Origin: Arthrobacter crystallopoietes
Lineage (GTDB): Bacteria > Actinomycetota > Actinomycetes > Actinomycetales > Micrococcaceae
Assembly (NCBI RefSeq): GCF_002849715.1
Contig: NZ_CP018863.1
Location: forward strand, 3,782,001 to 3,846,000
Reading direction: 5' to 3'
DNA: 64,000 bases
A model generated the notes under the pieces. That model searched no databases, was not told where the DNA came from, and saw nothing but the letters and a program-made list of their open reading frames with translations. The position numbers were made by a program, and so were the translations under genes. Position 1 is the stretch's first letter. Every line of letters starts with the position of its first letter. Positions 8,522 to 16,221 of the stretch are shown in pieces.

Positions 8522-10108
8522 GTGGAAGCCCTGGAAATCGCCCGCTGGCAATTCGGCATCACCACCGTCTACCACTTCCTGATGGTGCCGTTGACTATCG
8601 GTCTCGGCCTGGTGGTCGCCGTCATGCAGACGGCCTGGTACCGGACCGGCAAGGACCAGTACCTGCGGATGACCAAGTTCTGGGGCAAACTTTTCCTGAT
8701 CAACTTCATTATGGGTGTGGCCACCGGCCTGGTGCAGGAATTCCAGTTCGGCATGGCGTGGAGTGAGTACAGCCGCTTCGTCGGAGATGTTTTCGGCGCG
8801 CCGCTGGCGCTGGAATCGCTGCTGGCCTTCTTCGTCGAGTCCATCTTCCTCGGCCTGTGGATCTTCGGCTGGGGCCGGCTGCCCAAGTCCATCCACCTGC
8901 TGAGCATCTGGGCTGCATCGCTTGCCACCATGGGCTCGGCCTACTTCATCCTCGCGGCCAACTCCTGGATGCAGCACCCAGTCGGCGTCGAAATGATCGA
9001 TGGCCGCCCGGTCATGGTCGACATCTGGGCCGTCCTCACCAACAACACGCTGCTGGTTGCCTACCCGCACACCCTTTTCGGAGCGTTCTCCGTGGCCGGC
9101 GGCTTTCTGCTCGGCATCAGCTGGTACCACCTATGGAAGCGTCGCCGCGACGGGATCGATACCGTGGGCGCCGATGGCAAGGTCATCGTGGGCTCCAGGC
9201 CTGCTATCGGCCGCGACGCCGCGGACCACAAAGTCTGGCTGCGCTCCCTCCGGATCGGCGCCGTCGTCGCCATGGTTTCGTTCGGCGGGGTTGCCCTGAC
9301 CGGCGACCTGCAGTCCAAGCTCATGTTCGAGCAGCAGCCGATGAAGATGGCTGCGGCCGAGGCGGCGTGCCACGACGGGACAGGCTTTTCGATTTTGTCC
9401 GTGGGTGACCTGGGCTCCAACAGTTGTGATGACCTGGTTGCCGTCGTTGAGCTGCCCGGGCTGCTGTCCTTCCTGGCCAACGGTGATTTCACTACCGAAA
9501 TCCGCGGGATCAATTCGCTGCTGCCCGAGTACAAGGAGAAATTCGGGACGCATTTGCCGGACAACCCGATCTACGGCGAGCGTGCCGGAGCCGAAATCGA
9601 CTATGTCCCGGTCATGGAGGTTACCTACTGGGGTTTCCGGATGATGATTACCTTCGGCATGCTGGCCGCTGGCGCTGCGATGGTTGCGCTGTGGATTGTC
9701 CGCCGAGGCACCGTGCCGGAATCCAAGTGGCTGATGCGTCTGGCCGTGTTCGGGATCCTGGCCCCGTTCGGTGCCAACTCGGCCGGCTGGATCTTCACGG
9801 AAATGGGCCGCCAGCCTTTCGTCGTCGCGCCGAACCCTGATCCCGACGGCATCGACAACGTCTTCATGTTCACGGCCGCGGCGGTCTCGCCGGGCGTGTC
9901 ACTGGCCGAGCTCGTCTTCTCGCTCTCGGCCTTCGCCCTGGTGTACGGCGTGCTGCTGGTGGTGGAAGTGAAGCTGCTTTTCGCCTACTGCCGCGGCGGG
10001 GTGCCGTCCGCCATGCCCGAGCTGCTGCACGAGGACAAAGATGACGACGGCGACGAGGGCCGCGGCAAGCGGAAGGACGACGACGATGTGCTCGCCTTTG
10101 CTTACTGA
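8522..10108 (+). CDS. cydA: Cytochrome bd ubiquinol/menaquinol oxidase subunit I
   Basis: Haem-bearing subunit of cytochrome bd oxidase (quinol to O2, high oxygen affinity), 528 residues in the plasma membrane. GTG 8522 is chosen because GAAGGGG lies 8 nt upstream and the protein then begins with the family motif EALEIARWQFGITTVYHFL. Haem ligands visible: His18 (VYHF), the His in AYPHTLFGAF and the Met in FRMMITFGML. GWIFTEMGRQPF is the conserved helix signature. The Q-loop is the short form typical of actinobacteria. The C-terminus is an unusually acidic and basic tail (DKDDDGDEG, then KRKDDDDV). It is first of the cydA-cydB-cydDC operon, divergent from blaI, with two BlaI-type operators upstream. 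Confidence 0.97.
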   Translation: MEALEIARWQFGITTVYHFLMVPLTIGLGLVVAVMQTAWYRTGKDQYLRMTKFWGKLFLINFIMGVATGLVQEFQFGMAWSEYSRFVGDVFGAPLALESLLAFFVESIFLGLWIFGWGRLPKSIHLLSIWAASLATMGSAYFILAANSWMQHPVGVEMIDGRPVMVDIWAVLTNNTLLVAYPHTLFGAFSVAGGFLLGISWYHLWKRRRDGIDTVGADGKVIVGSRPAIGRDAADHKVWLRSLRIGAVVAMVSFGGVALTGDLQSKLMFEQQPMKMAAAEAACHDGTGFSILSVGDLGSNSCDDLVAVVELPGLLSFLANGDFTTEIRGINSLLPEYKEKFGTHLPDNPIYGERAGAEIDYVPVMEVTYWGFRMMITFGMLAAGAAMVALWIVRRGTVPESKWLMRLAVFGILAPFGANSAGWIFTEMGRQPFVVAPNPDPDGIDNVFMFTAAAVSPGVSLAELVFSLSAFALVYGVLLVVEVKLLFAYCRGGVPSAMPELLHEDKDDDGDEGRGKRKDDDDVLAFAY

Positions 10109-10154
10109 GGACAACCGCCCGGCCGTATTCGATCCGGACAGTCTGGAGATCTGA

Positions 10155-11174
10155 ATGGAAACCCTGCCCACTCTTTGGTTCATCATCATCGCCTTCTTCT
10201 GGACCGGCTACCTGTTTCTCGAGGGCTTCGATCTGGGCGTCGGCATGCTTATGCGCGGTTTCGCCCGCAACAACACCGAGCGCCGGGTGCTGCTGAACAC
10301 CGTGGGACCGGTCTGGGACGGGAACGAGGTCTGGCTGGTTACTGCCGGTGCCGCTACCTTCGCCGCCTTCCCGGACTGGTACGCTTCACTGTTCTCGGCC
10401 CTGTACCTGCCGCTGGTAATTGTGCTGCTCGCCTTGATCTTCCGCGCGGTTGCGTTCGAGTACCGGGGCAAGATGGACTCCGACCGCTGGCGCAGCGTAT
10501 GGGACTGGGCTATAGTCCTTGGCTCCTTCGTGGCCGCCTTCGGTGTCGGAGCCATGCTGGCGCTGACCACCACAGGTTTGCCGCTGAACGAAAACGGGGA
10601 CCGGGTGGGTGGCCCCTTTGCCTGGTTTAACGGCTATGCGGTCCTCGGCGGTCTGGCCGTCGTCTTCTTCTGCCTTGTGCACGCGGCTGCGTTCCTGGCG
10701 CTCAAGACCGACGGCGACATCAGGGTGCGCGCACGCAAGCTATTGCTTCGCTGGCTGCCTGTCGCCCTGCTGCCGCTGGCGTTGTGGGCCATTGCGGTAG
10801 TTGTGGCCGGCGGCAAATCCGTCACCTATGTGACCTTGCTGGTGGCAGTCCTCGGTGCCGTGTTCGCGTGGATGATGGCTCGGCGGGAACGGGACGGGTG
10901 GAGTTTCGGGGGCCTGGGTGTCTTCCTGCTGGCGGGTACCGCGACCATTTTCACTGCGGTGTTCCCGAATGTGCTGCCGTCCACCATCGACTCCGCCTAC
11001 AACCTGACAGTCACCTCTGCGTCGTCGTCGGATTACACGTTGGGCGTAATGAGCGTTATTGCCGCCTTCGGGATTCCCGCGGTACTCGTGTATCAGGGCT
11101 ACACCTACTGGGTCTTCCGCAAACGTGTCAGTGCTTCCTCGATCCCGGCGGCCCACGCCGTCGTCCCGCAGTGA
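10155..11174 (+). CDS. cydB: Cytochrome bd oxidase subunit II
   Basis: Second core subunit of cytochrome bd oxidase, 339 residues with about eight to nine transmembrane helices. Family landmarks are FFWTGYLFLEGFDLGVGML at the N-terminus and NTVGPVWDGNEVWLVT shortly after. It begins with ATG 10155 behind CTGGAGA, 46 bp after cydA. The stop codon overlaps the cydDC start (GTGA), so the assembly transporter is translationally coupled to the oxidase. Confidence 0.96.
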   Translation: METLPTLWFIIIAFFWTGYLFLEGFDLGVGMLMRGFARNNTERRVLLNTVGPVWDGNEVWLVTAGAATFAAFPDWYASLFSALYLPLVIVLLALIFRAVAFEYRGKMDSDRWRSVWDWAIVLGSFVAAFGVGAMLALTTTGLPLNENGDRVGGPFAWFNGYAVLGGLAVVFFCLVHAAAFLALKTDGDIRVRARKLLLRWLPVALLPLALWAIAVVVAGGKSVTYVTLLVAVLGAVFAWMMARRERDGWSFGGLGVFLLAGTATIFTAVFPNVLPSTIDSAYNLTVTSASSSDYTLGVMSVIAAFGIPAVLVYQGYTYWVFRKRVSASSIPAAHAVVPQ

Positions 11175-14100
11175 AGCCGCTGCTTCCAGTCAGTGCCACG
11201 AGCAGGCGGGCGCTCTATCTGCTGGGCCTGCTGGCCGCATGCAAGGCGCTCGGTCTCATTTTGCTGGCCGAGGCCGTTGCCAGCGGAATTGCCGGGCTGG
11301 CGGCCGGCGACCTCGACTGGCAGCACGTTATGGTGCTGGGAGCGGCCGGCGCCGTGCTGCGTTCGCTGGCCGTCTGGGCTCAGGAAACAGTGGCCCAACG
11401 CGCCGCTGCCGGCGTCAAGCAGGAGTTGCGCGCGGACCTGACCCGGCGGATCATCGACGACGGCGGGGCCAGCGCCATTGCCGGGAGCGGCGCCCTGACC
11501 GTCCTGGTGACGCGCGGCCTGGATTCGCTGGATAACTACTACAGCAAGTACCTTCCCGCCTTGGTGACCTGCGCCGTCGTGCCTTTGCTGGTTGGTCTGC
11601 GCATTCTTGGTGCGGACTGGGTCAGTGCGCTGGTTGTGGTGCTGACCATCCCGCTGGTGCCGGTCTTCATGATTCTGATCGGCCAGCACACCGAGGACAA
11701 GGCCCAGGAAGCCGCCGCGGCGCTGGACCGGCTCTCGGACCACCTGCTGGAACTGGCCCGCGGGCTGCCGGTGCTCGTGGGGCTCGGCCGTGCCGCTGCG
11801 CAGACGCGCGCGCTGAGCGACGTTGCCACCGAGTACCGCAGCCGCACCCTGGCCACCCTGCGCGTCGCGTTCCTGTCTTCGCTGGCGCTGGAACTGATTG
11901 CCACTATTTCGGTGGCCGTGGTCGCCGTGTTCATCGGCGTGCGGTTGGTGCACGGCGAGATGCCGCTTGAAGCCGGTTTGCTCGCCCTGATTCTGGCTCC
12001 CGAGTGCTACCAGCCGCTGCGCGATCTGGGCAGCGCGCACCATTCCAGCGAGGACGGACTTGAAGCACTCAAACGCAGCAACGCGGTGCTCGACTCGCCC
12101 GCAGGCCGGCCGCTGGTGTCCGCCAATGCGCAAACGGGCTCGGGGAACATTGCCGTGTCGAACTTGAATATCCGGTACCCGGGGCGTGCGGAGGCGGTGG
12201 TTGATGGGCTGGACTTCACCGTGGCTGCCGGCGGAATCGCGGCCCTGGCCGGCCCCAGTGGCTGCGGTAAAACCTCTGTCCTGGAAGTGCTCGCCGGCGT
12301 GCGGCGGGACGGGGCGGGCGCCGCGGTTGACGGCTCCGTGGCGGGAGTCGGCAGGGACCAGATTGCATGGATTCCGCAGCATCCGGTGCCGGCGGAGCTG
12401 ATGGTGGCGGACGAGATCGCCCTGTATGCCGGCCTGCCGGCTTCTCCGGCGGGGCGACGGGCTGCCGAGCGTGCGCTGGCACAGGTCAACGGGGCCGGTT
12501 TGATCGACGCTGCCACCGGTGACCTGAGCCCGGGCGAACTGCGGCGAGTCGCCGTGGCCCGCGCCCTGGCCCGGATAGAAAACGTGCCCGGAGTGCGGTT
12601 GCTGCTGGCAGACGAGCCGACCGCCCACGTCGACGCAGCCAGTGCCCGTGCCATCGAAGACGCCCTGAAGCGGCTGCGCGGAAGCGTCACCATAGTCCTG
12701 GTGGCTCACGATCCTGCGACCGCAAGACTTGCGGATCAATTGATCGAGATCGGCGCCGGCACAAGCCCGGCGGGCGGAGTAATGCATCCGGTCCTGGCCC
12801 CGGCAACCGGACCGGAAGCCGAAGCGGCTCTCGCTGACCATGGCACCGTCAACGAGAGCCACCGTGCCCAGCGACCGTCCCTGTGGCGGAACCTCGTCAT
12901 GCTCCGTCCCTGGAGCAGGCAGTTTGTGGCCGCGCTGTTCTTCGGGCTGGGCGCCACGCTGTTCGCGGTCTCGCTCAGCGGCCTCTCCGGCTGGCTGATT
13001 GTCTACGCCAGTGAGCAGCCGCCGATCCTGTACCTGATGACATCCATTGTCGGGGTGCGTTTCTTCGGCCTGGGCCGTTCCGTGCTCCGCTATCACGAGC
13101 GGCTGCGCCTGCATGATGCCGTCTTCGAAAGTACGGACCGGCTGCGCACGCGCTTGTGGAACGGGCTGCTGCAGCGCCCGGCGGGCTGGCGGAAACTTGC
13201 CCGGGGCGGGGGAGCCCTGGAGCGGCTGGTCGGCGACGTCGATGAACTGCGCGACATAGCCCCGCGTGCGGTGTTCGCGCCGTTGGTGGGAGTCTTGACC
13301 GCCCTGGCCTCGTGCGTGGCCACCGCACTGCTGATGCCGTCAGGCCTGGTGTGGCAGATTCTGCTCGCCGTCGTCGGGATTCTGGTGGCGCCCACCCTGA
13401 CCCGCCTGGCCGACCGTTCGGCGCAGGCCGCGACGATCGGATTGAAAGGGCAGTCGCTGAACGCTTTTGCACGGCTGCTGGGCGCCGCGGCGGATCTGCG
13501 GGCCAATGCCGCGGATGCCCCGCTGTTGAAACGGACCCGGGACCTGGATTCCAGCACGACGGCGGCGCTGCAGCGCAGTGCCTGGGCTCAGGGACTCGGC
13601 CAGTGCGTGACCGTCCTGGCCTGTTCGGTCAGCGCCGTGGTGATGATCAGCCAGTCTGCTGGAACGGTGCCGGGAGTTGCCGCCGTCGTTATTTTGATGC
13701 AGTTGGCGCTGGTCGAGCCCTACGCGGCAGTCAATACCGCCGTCCAGCAATGGGGCGCCTGGCGTGGGCTGGGGGAGCGCGTACTGCCGGAACTGGGTAC
13801 CGAGGACATGCCCTCCAGCAGCACCGAGGCGTCCCGGACGCGGGGGAAGTTCGCCTCGCTGCGCCTTGAGCAGGTCGCTTACGCCTACCCCGGGCAGTCC
13901 CGTCCCGTGTTCAGCGGGCTGGACCTGGAGCTGCGGCCGGGGCAGTGGCTGGCAGTGACGGGACCATCCGGCAGCGGGAAGTCCACCCTGCTGGGCGTGC
14001 TGCTCGGGTTCCTTGAGCCGAAGCAGGGCCGGTATCTGGTGAACGGCAAGCCGGTGGAGTCCGCCACCTCCGGCGCTGAGCGAGGCATTGCCTGGACGCC

Positions 14101-14524
14101 GCAGGAGTCGCACTTGTTCAACTCGACTTTGCGCGCCAATCTGATGCTGGCGCGCAGTAAAGCCGATCCTCCGTCGGAGGCCGAGATGCTCAAGGCGATT
14201 GACGACGTCGGCCTTGGTAGTTTCGTGGCAGGCCTGCCGGAGGGACTGGACACCCGTATTGGGCCGAACGGACATTTCCTTTCCGGTGGCCAGCGCCAGC
14301 GTGTTGCGGTGGCCCGTGCGCTGCTGACCCACGCGGAGGTGCTGCTGCTGGACGAGCCGACGGCGCATCTGGACCGCGAATCTGCCCAGGCGCTGCTGGC
14401 CGACCTCCGCCGTGCGCTTGCGGGCAAGGCGGTAGTCATGGTCACGCACCGGCCCTCCGAGGCGGAATCATGCGAGCTGCGGCTGGAACTGGGTTCCCCG
14501 GCGCAGCTGCCTGCCTTAGCCTAA
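11171..14524 (+). CDS. cydDC: Fused CydD-CydC thiol exporter (heterodimeric ABC exporter in one chain)
   Basis: Exports glutathione/cysteine-type thiols and is needed for cytochrome bd assembly. From GTG 11171 (4-bp overlap with cydB) it is 1117 residues: membrane domain 1 (about 1-330), ATPase 1 (Walker A GPSGCGKTS at about 360, signature LSPGEL at about 452, Walker B LLLADEPTAHVD), membrane domain 2 (about 575-880), ATPase 2 (Walker A GPSGSGKST at about 931, signature LSGGQRQR at about 1037, Walker B LLLDEPTAHLD). The frame is open upstream of 11171 but lies inside cydB. Streptomyces has the same fused form, while M. tuberculosis has separate cydD and cydC. ATPase 1 has a degenerate signature (LSPGE instead of LSGGQ), suggesting asymmetric sites. 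Confidence 0.94.
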   Translation: MKPLLPVSATSRRALYLLGLLAACKALGLILLAEAVASGIAGLAAGDLDWQHVMVLGAAGAVLRSLAVWAQETVAQRAAAGVKQELRADLTRRIIDDGGASAIAGSGALTVLVTRGLDSLDNYYSKYLPALVTCAVVPLLVGLRILGADWVSALVVVLTIPLVPVFMILIGQHTEDKAQEAAAALDRLSDHLLELARGLPVLVGLGRAAAQTRALSDVATEYRSRTLATLRVAFLSSLALELIATISVAVVAVFIGVRLVHGEMPLEAGLLALILAPECYQPLRDLGSAHHSSEDGLEALKRSNAVLDSPAGRPLVSANAQTGSGNIAVSNLNIRYPGRAEAVVDGLDFTVAAGGIAALAGPSGCGKTSVLEVLAGVRRDGAGAAVDGSVAGVGRDQIAWIPQHPVPAELMVADEIALYAGLPASPAGRRAAERALAQVNGAGLIDAATGDLSPGELRRVAVARALARIENVPGVRLLLADEPTAHVDAASARAIEDALKRLRGSVTIVLVAHDPATARLADQLIEIGAGTSPAGGVMHPVLAPATGPEAEAALADHGTVNESHRAQRPSLWRNLVMLRPWSRQFVAALFFGLGATLFAVSLSGLSGWLIVYASEQPPILYLMTSIVGVRFFGLGRSVLRYHERLRLHDAVFESTDRLRTRLWNGLLQRPAGWRKLARGGGALERLVGDVDELRDIAPRAVFAPLVGVLTALASCVATALLMPSGLVWQILLAVVGILVAPTLTRLADRSAQAATIGLKGQSLNAFARLLGAAADLRANAADAPLLKRTRDLDSSTTAALQRSAWAQGLGQCVTVLACSVSAVVMISQSAGTVPGVAAVVILMQLALVEPYAAVNTAVQQWGAWRGLGERVLPELGTEDMPSSSTEASRTRGKFASLRLEQVAYAYPGQSRPVFSGLDLELRPGQWLAVTGPSGSGKSTLLGVLLGFLEPKQGRYLVNGKPVESATSGAERGIAWTPQESHLFNSTLRANLMLARSKADPPSEAEMLKAIDDVGLGSFVAGLPEGLDTRIGPNGHFLSGGQRQRVAVARALLTHAEVLLLDEPTAHLDRESAQALLADLRRALAGKAVVMVTHRPSEAESCELRLELGSPAQLPALA

Positions 14525-14528
14525 AGGC

Positions 14529-15515
14529 ATGAGCAGCCCGGCGCTTCCTGACTACCTTGACGCACGCTTGGACTGGCGGCCTATGACACCCGCCGACATC
14601 GACAACTGGCATGCCTTGATCCGGCGTATGGCCGAAGTGGATAAACCGGTGTGGGTCGAAACGCGCGCGGACCTTGAAGAGGCCTTTGAATCCGCCGCGA
14701 ACGACCCTTCGGTGACCACCCTGATGGGGACCGACGCCGACGGGACTGCCCGCGCGGTCGGCAAGGTCAGGGCCAACGCCGGTTCGGCTACGGCGCATAC
14801 CTGGGGCGGGGTAGATCCGCAGTGGCGCCGGCGCGGGATCGGGCGTGCGGTCTACCGCTGGCAGGAAGAATGCCAGCGCCGTCGGTTCCTGGACGCCGGC
14901 ATAAGCGGCGGTGTCCTGCGCACGTATACGGAGGAGCGGGACCATGCGCACAACGCACTGATGGGGGCCGCTGGCGCGAAGATTGTCCGCTATTTCACGG
15001 AGATGACCCGCTCGCTTGCTGATCCGATACCGGATCTGCCGCTGCCGGATGGCTATGTCTTCGCCACTCTCAATCCGGACCAGAGCGAAGCGATACGATC
15101 TGCCCACAATGAGGCCTTTGCCGACCACTGGGGCAGCGAGCCAAAGGACGAGCAGAAATGGAAGTTTCTGGTGAGCCACCCGCAGCTCAAGCCTGAATGG
15201 AGCATGTCCATCATCGAGCCTGCTACCGGGGAAACTGTTGCGTACCAGTTGGCGAGTTTCGATCCGGACTACCGCCTGCAAGCCGGGCATGACGAAGGAT
15301 TCACGGACCTGCTCGGCGTCCGCCGGGCCTGGCGCGGCCGGAAATTCGCTCCGGCCCTGCTGGCTGAGGCCATGCGCCGTTTCAAAGCCGGCGGCATGGC
15401 GAACGCGGGGCTGGGCGTAGATACCGAAAATCCGAGCGGGGCCCTGGGCCTTTACAGCCGGATGGGTTACGTGCCGACCAAGAGGGATCTGGCCTACGAC
15501 AAGCAGCTCACCTGA
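14529..15515 (+). CDS. Tandem-domain GNAT N-acetyltransferase
   Basis: A 328-residue protein with two GNAT-like halves. The N-terminal half holds the acetyl-CoA loop WRRRGIGRAVYRW (about residues 98-111). The C-terminal half holds VRRAWRGRKFAPALLAEA (about 258-275), followed by the typical LGVDTENPSGALGLYSRMGY. The architecture resembles mycothiol-synthase-like and other tandem GNATs, but the substrate cannot be assigned. ATG 14529 is only 4 bp after the cydDC stop, so it is probably the last gene of the cyd operon, though a role in respiration is not implied. A degenerate 15-bp repeat array begins exactly at its stop codon. Confidence 0.85.
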   Translation: MSSPALPDYLDARLDWRPMTPADIDNWHALIRRMAEVDKPVWVETRADLEEAFESAANDPSVTTLMGTDADGTARAVGKVRANAGSATAHTWGGVDPQWRRRGIGRAVYRWQEECQRRRFLDAGISGGVLRTYTEERDHAHNALMGAAGAKIVRYFTEMTRSLADPIPDLPLPDGYVFATLNPDQSEAIRSAHNEAFADHWGSEPKDEQKWKFLVSHPQLKPEWSMSIIEPATGETVAYQLASFDPDYRLQAGHDEGFTDLLGVRRAWRGRKFAPALLAEAMRRFKAGGMANAGLGVDTENPSGALGLYSRMGYVPTKRDLAYDKQLT

Positions 15516-15602
15516 CCCGATGTGGACTGACCCGGTATGGGCTGGCTACGTGTGGGTTGGCCAGGCGTGAGTTGCCCTGTTATGAATTGCCTGATGGAAG
15601 AG
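15513..15602 (+). repeat. Degenerate 15-bp tandem repeat after the GNAT gene
   Basis: Six consecutive 15-mers with decaying similarity start at the GNAT stop codon, for example TGACCCGATGTGGAC, TGACCCGGTATGGGC, TGGCTACGTGTGGGT, TGGCCAGGCGTGAGT. Each begins with TG, and the first four keep a central GTG/ATG-G block. The last two copies are weak. The array fills the gap between the convergent GNAT and DinB genes, where no clear terminator is seen. Confidence 0.55.
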
Positions 15603-15613
15603 CCGGCCCGGAG

Positions 15614-16132
15614 TCAGCCGTTAACGTCGTGCAGGTGATGGAGCACGTCGTGCAGAAAATATGCGCCCAGACTGGTTACGGTGAAGATCGAGCCGTTACT
15701 GCGCACGCCCTGGCGTTCCCATTGATCGACTACGACGGCGTCGAAGGCAGCCGAAACGGACAGCGCGGCGTGTTCAAGCTCTTGCGAGACCTCACGCGGA
15801 TCCTGCCGGCCGTAGTCGTTCTCAATGGCCGCGGCATCCTGGTTCCAGTCAGCGAAGTTTGGATTGTTGCGGGACAACATCAAGGCCAAGCGATCTTCGA
15901 AGACCTTGCAGACATCGCGGACATGGGCCGCGTACTCCAAGCCGGACCAGATCGACTCGTTGCTGCGCTCAGCGACTTGCGGACGGCCGAGGACGGATTG
16001 CCAACGCGGGATGGTTTCCCTGACAGCAGAACCTACCTGGCCCGGCGTAACGCCCGTGGGGTCAAAACCACAGTCCGTGCATGGCCGCTCGGTAACCCAG
16101 GTCCAGTCTTTTGTGTCAGGAATGATCGCCAT
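15614..16132 (-). CDS. DinB-like (DinB/YfiT superfamily) protein
   Basis: A 172-residue four-helix-bundle protein of the DinB/YfiT type. After a short N-terminal segment (TERPCTDCGFDPTGV) comes the helical core with a His in LEYAAHVRDVCKVFEDR, and the C-terminal metal-site helix FLHDVLHHLHDV. These His residues are the expected divalent-metal ligands. Many members use thiol cofactors such as mycothiol for transferase reactions. The substrate here is unknown. It stands alone on the minus strand, divergent from the HNH endonuclease gene (about 90 bp). Confidence 0.75.
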   Translation of the reverse strand: MAIIPDTKDWTWVTERPCTDCGFDPTGVTPGQVGSAVRETIPRWQSVLGRPQVAERSNESIWSGLEYAAHVRDVCKVFEDRLALMLSRNNPNFADWNQDAAAIENDYGRQDPREVSQELEHAALSVSAAFDAVVVDQWERQGVRSNGSIFTVTSLGAYFLHDVLHHLHDVNG

Positions 16133-16185
16133 GCGGCCAGTCTATCCAGCACCACCTTTCTGTTATCCACCGCCGGATTGAACGC

Positions 16186-16214
16186 TTGTGCCCTTCATCA
16201 CTCCGCGATAGAAT
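16186..16214 (+). promoter_or_regulatory. Predicted promoter of the HNH gene, giving a leaderless mRNA
   Basis: TTGTGC (16186-16191), a 17-bp spacer and TAGAAT (16209-16214). The -10 ends 7 bp before the ATG at 16222, so transcription would begin at or next to the start codon. No Shine-Dalgarno is present (GAATGT), consistent with a leaderless transcript, which is common in actinobacteria. Confidence 0.5.
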
Positions 16215-16221
16215 CGAATGT

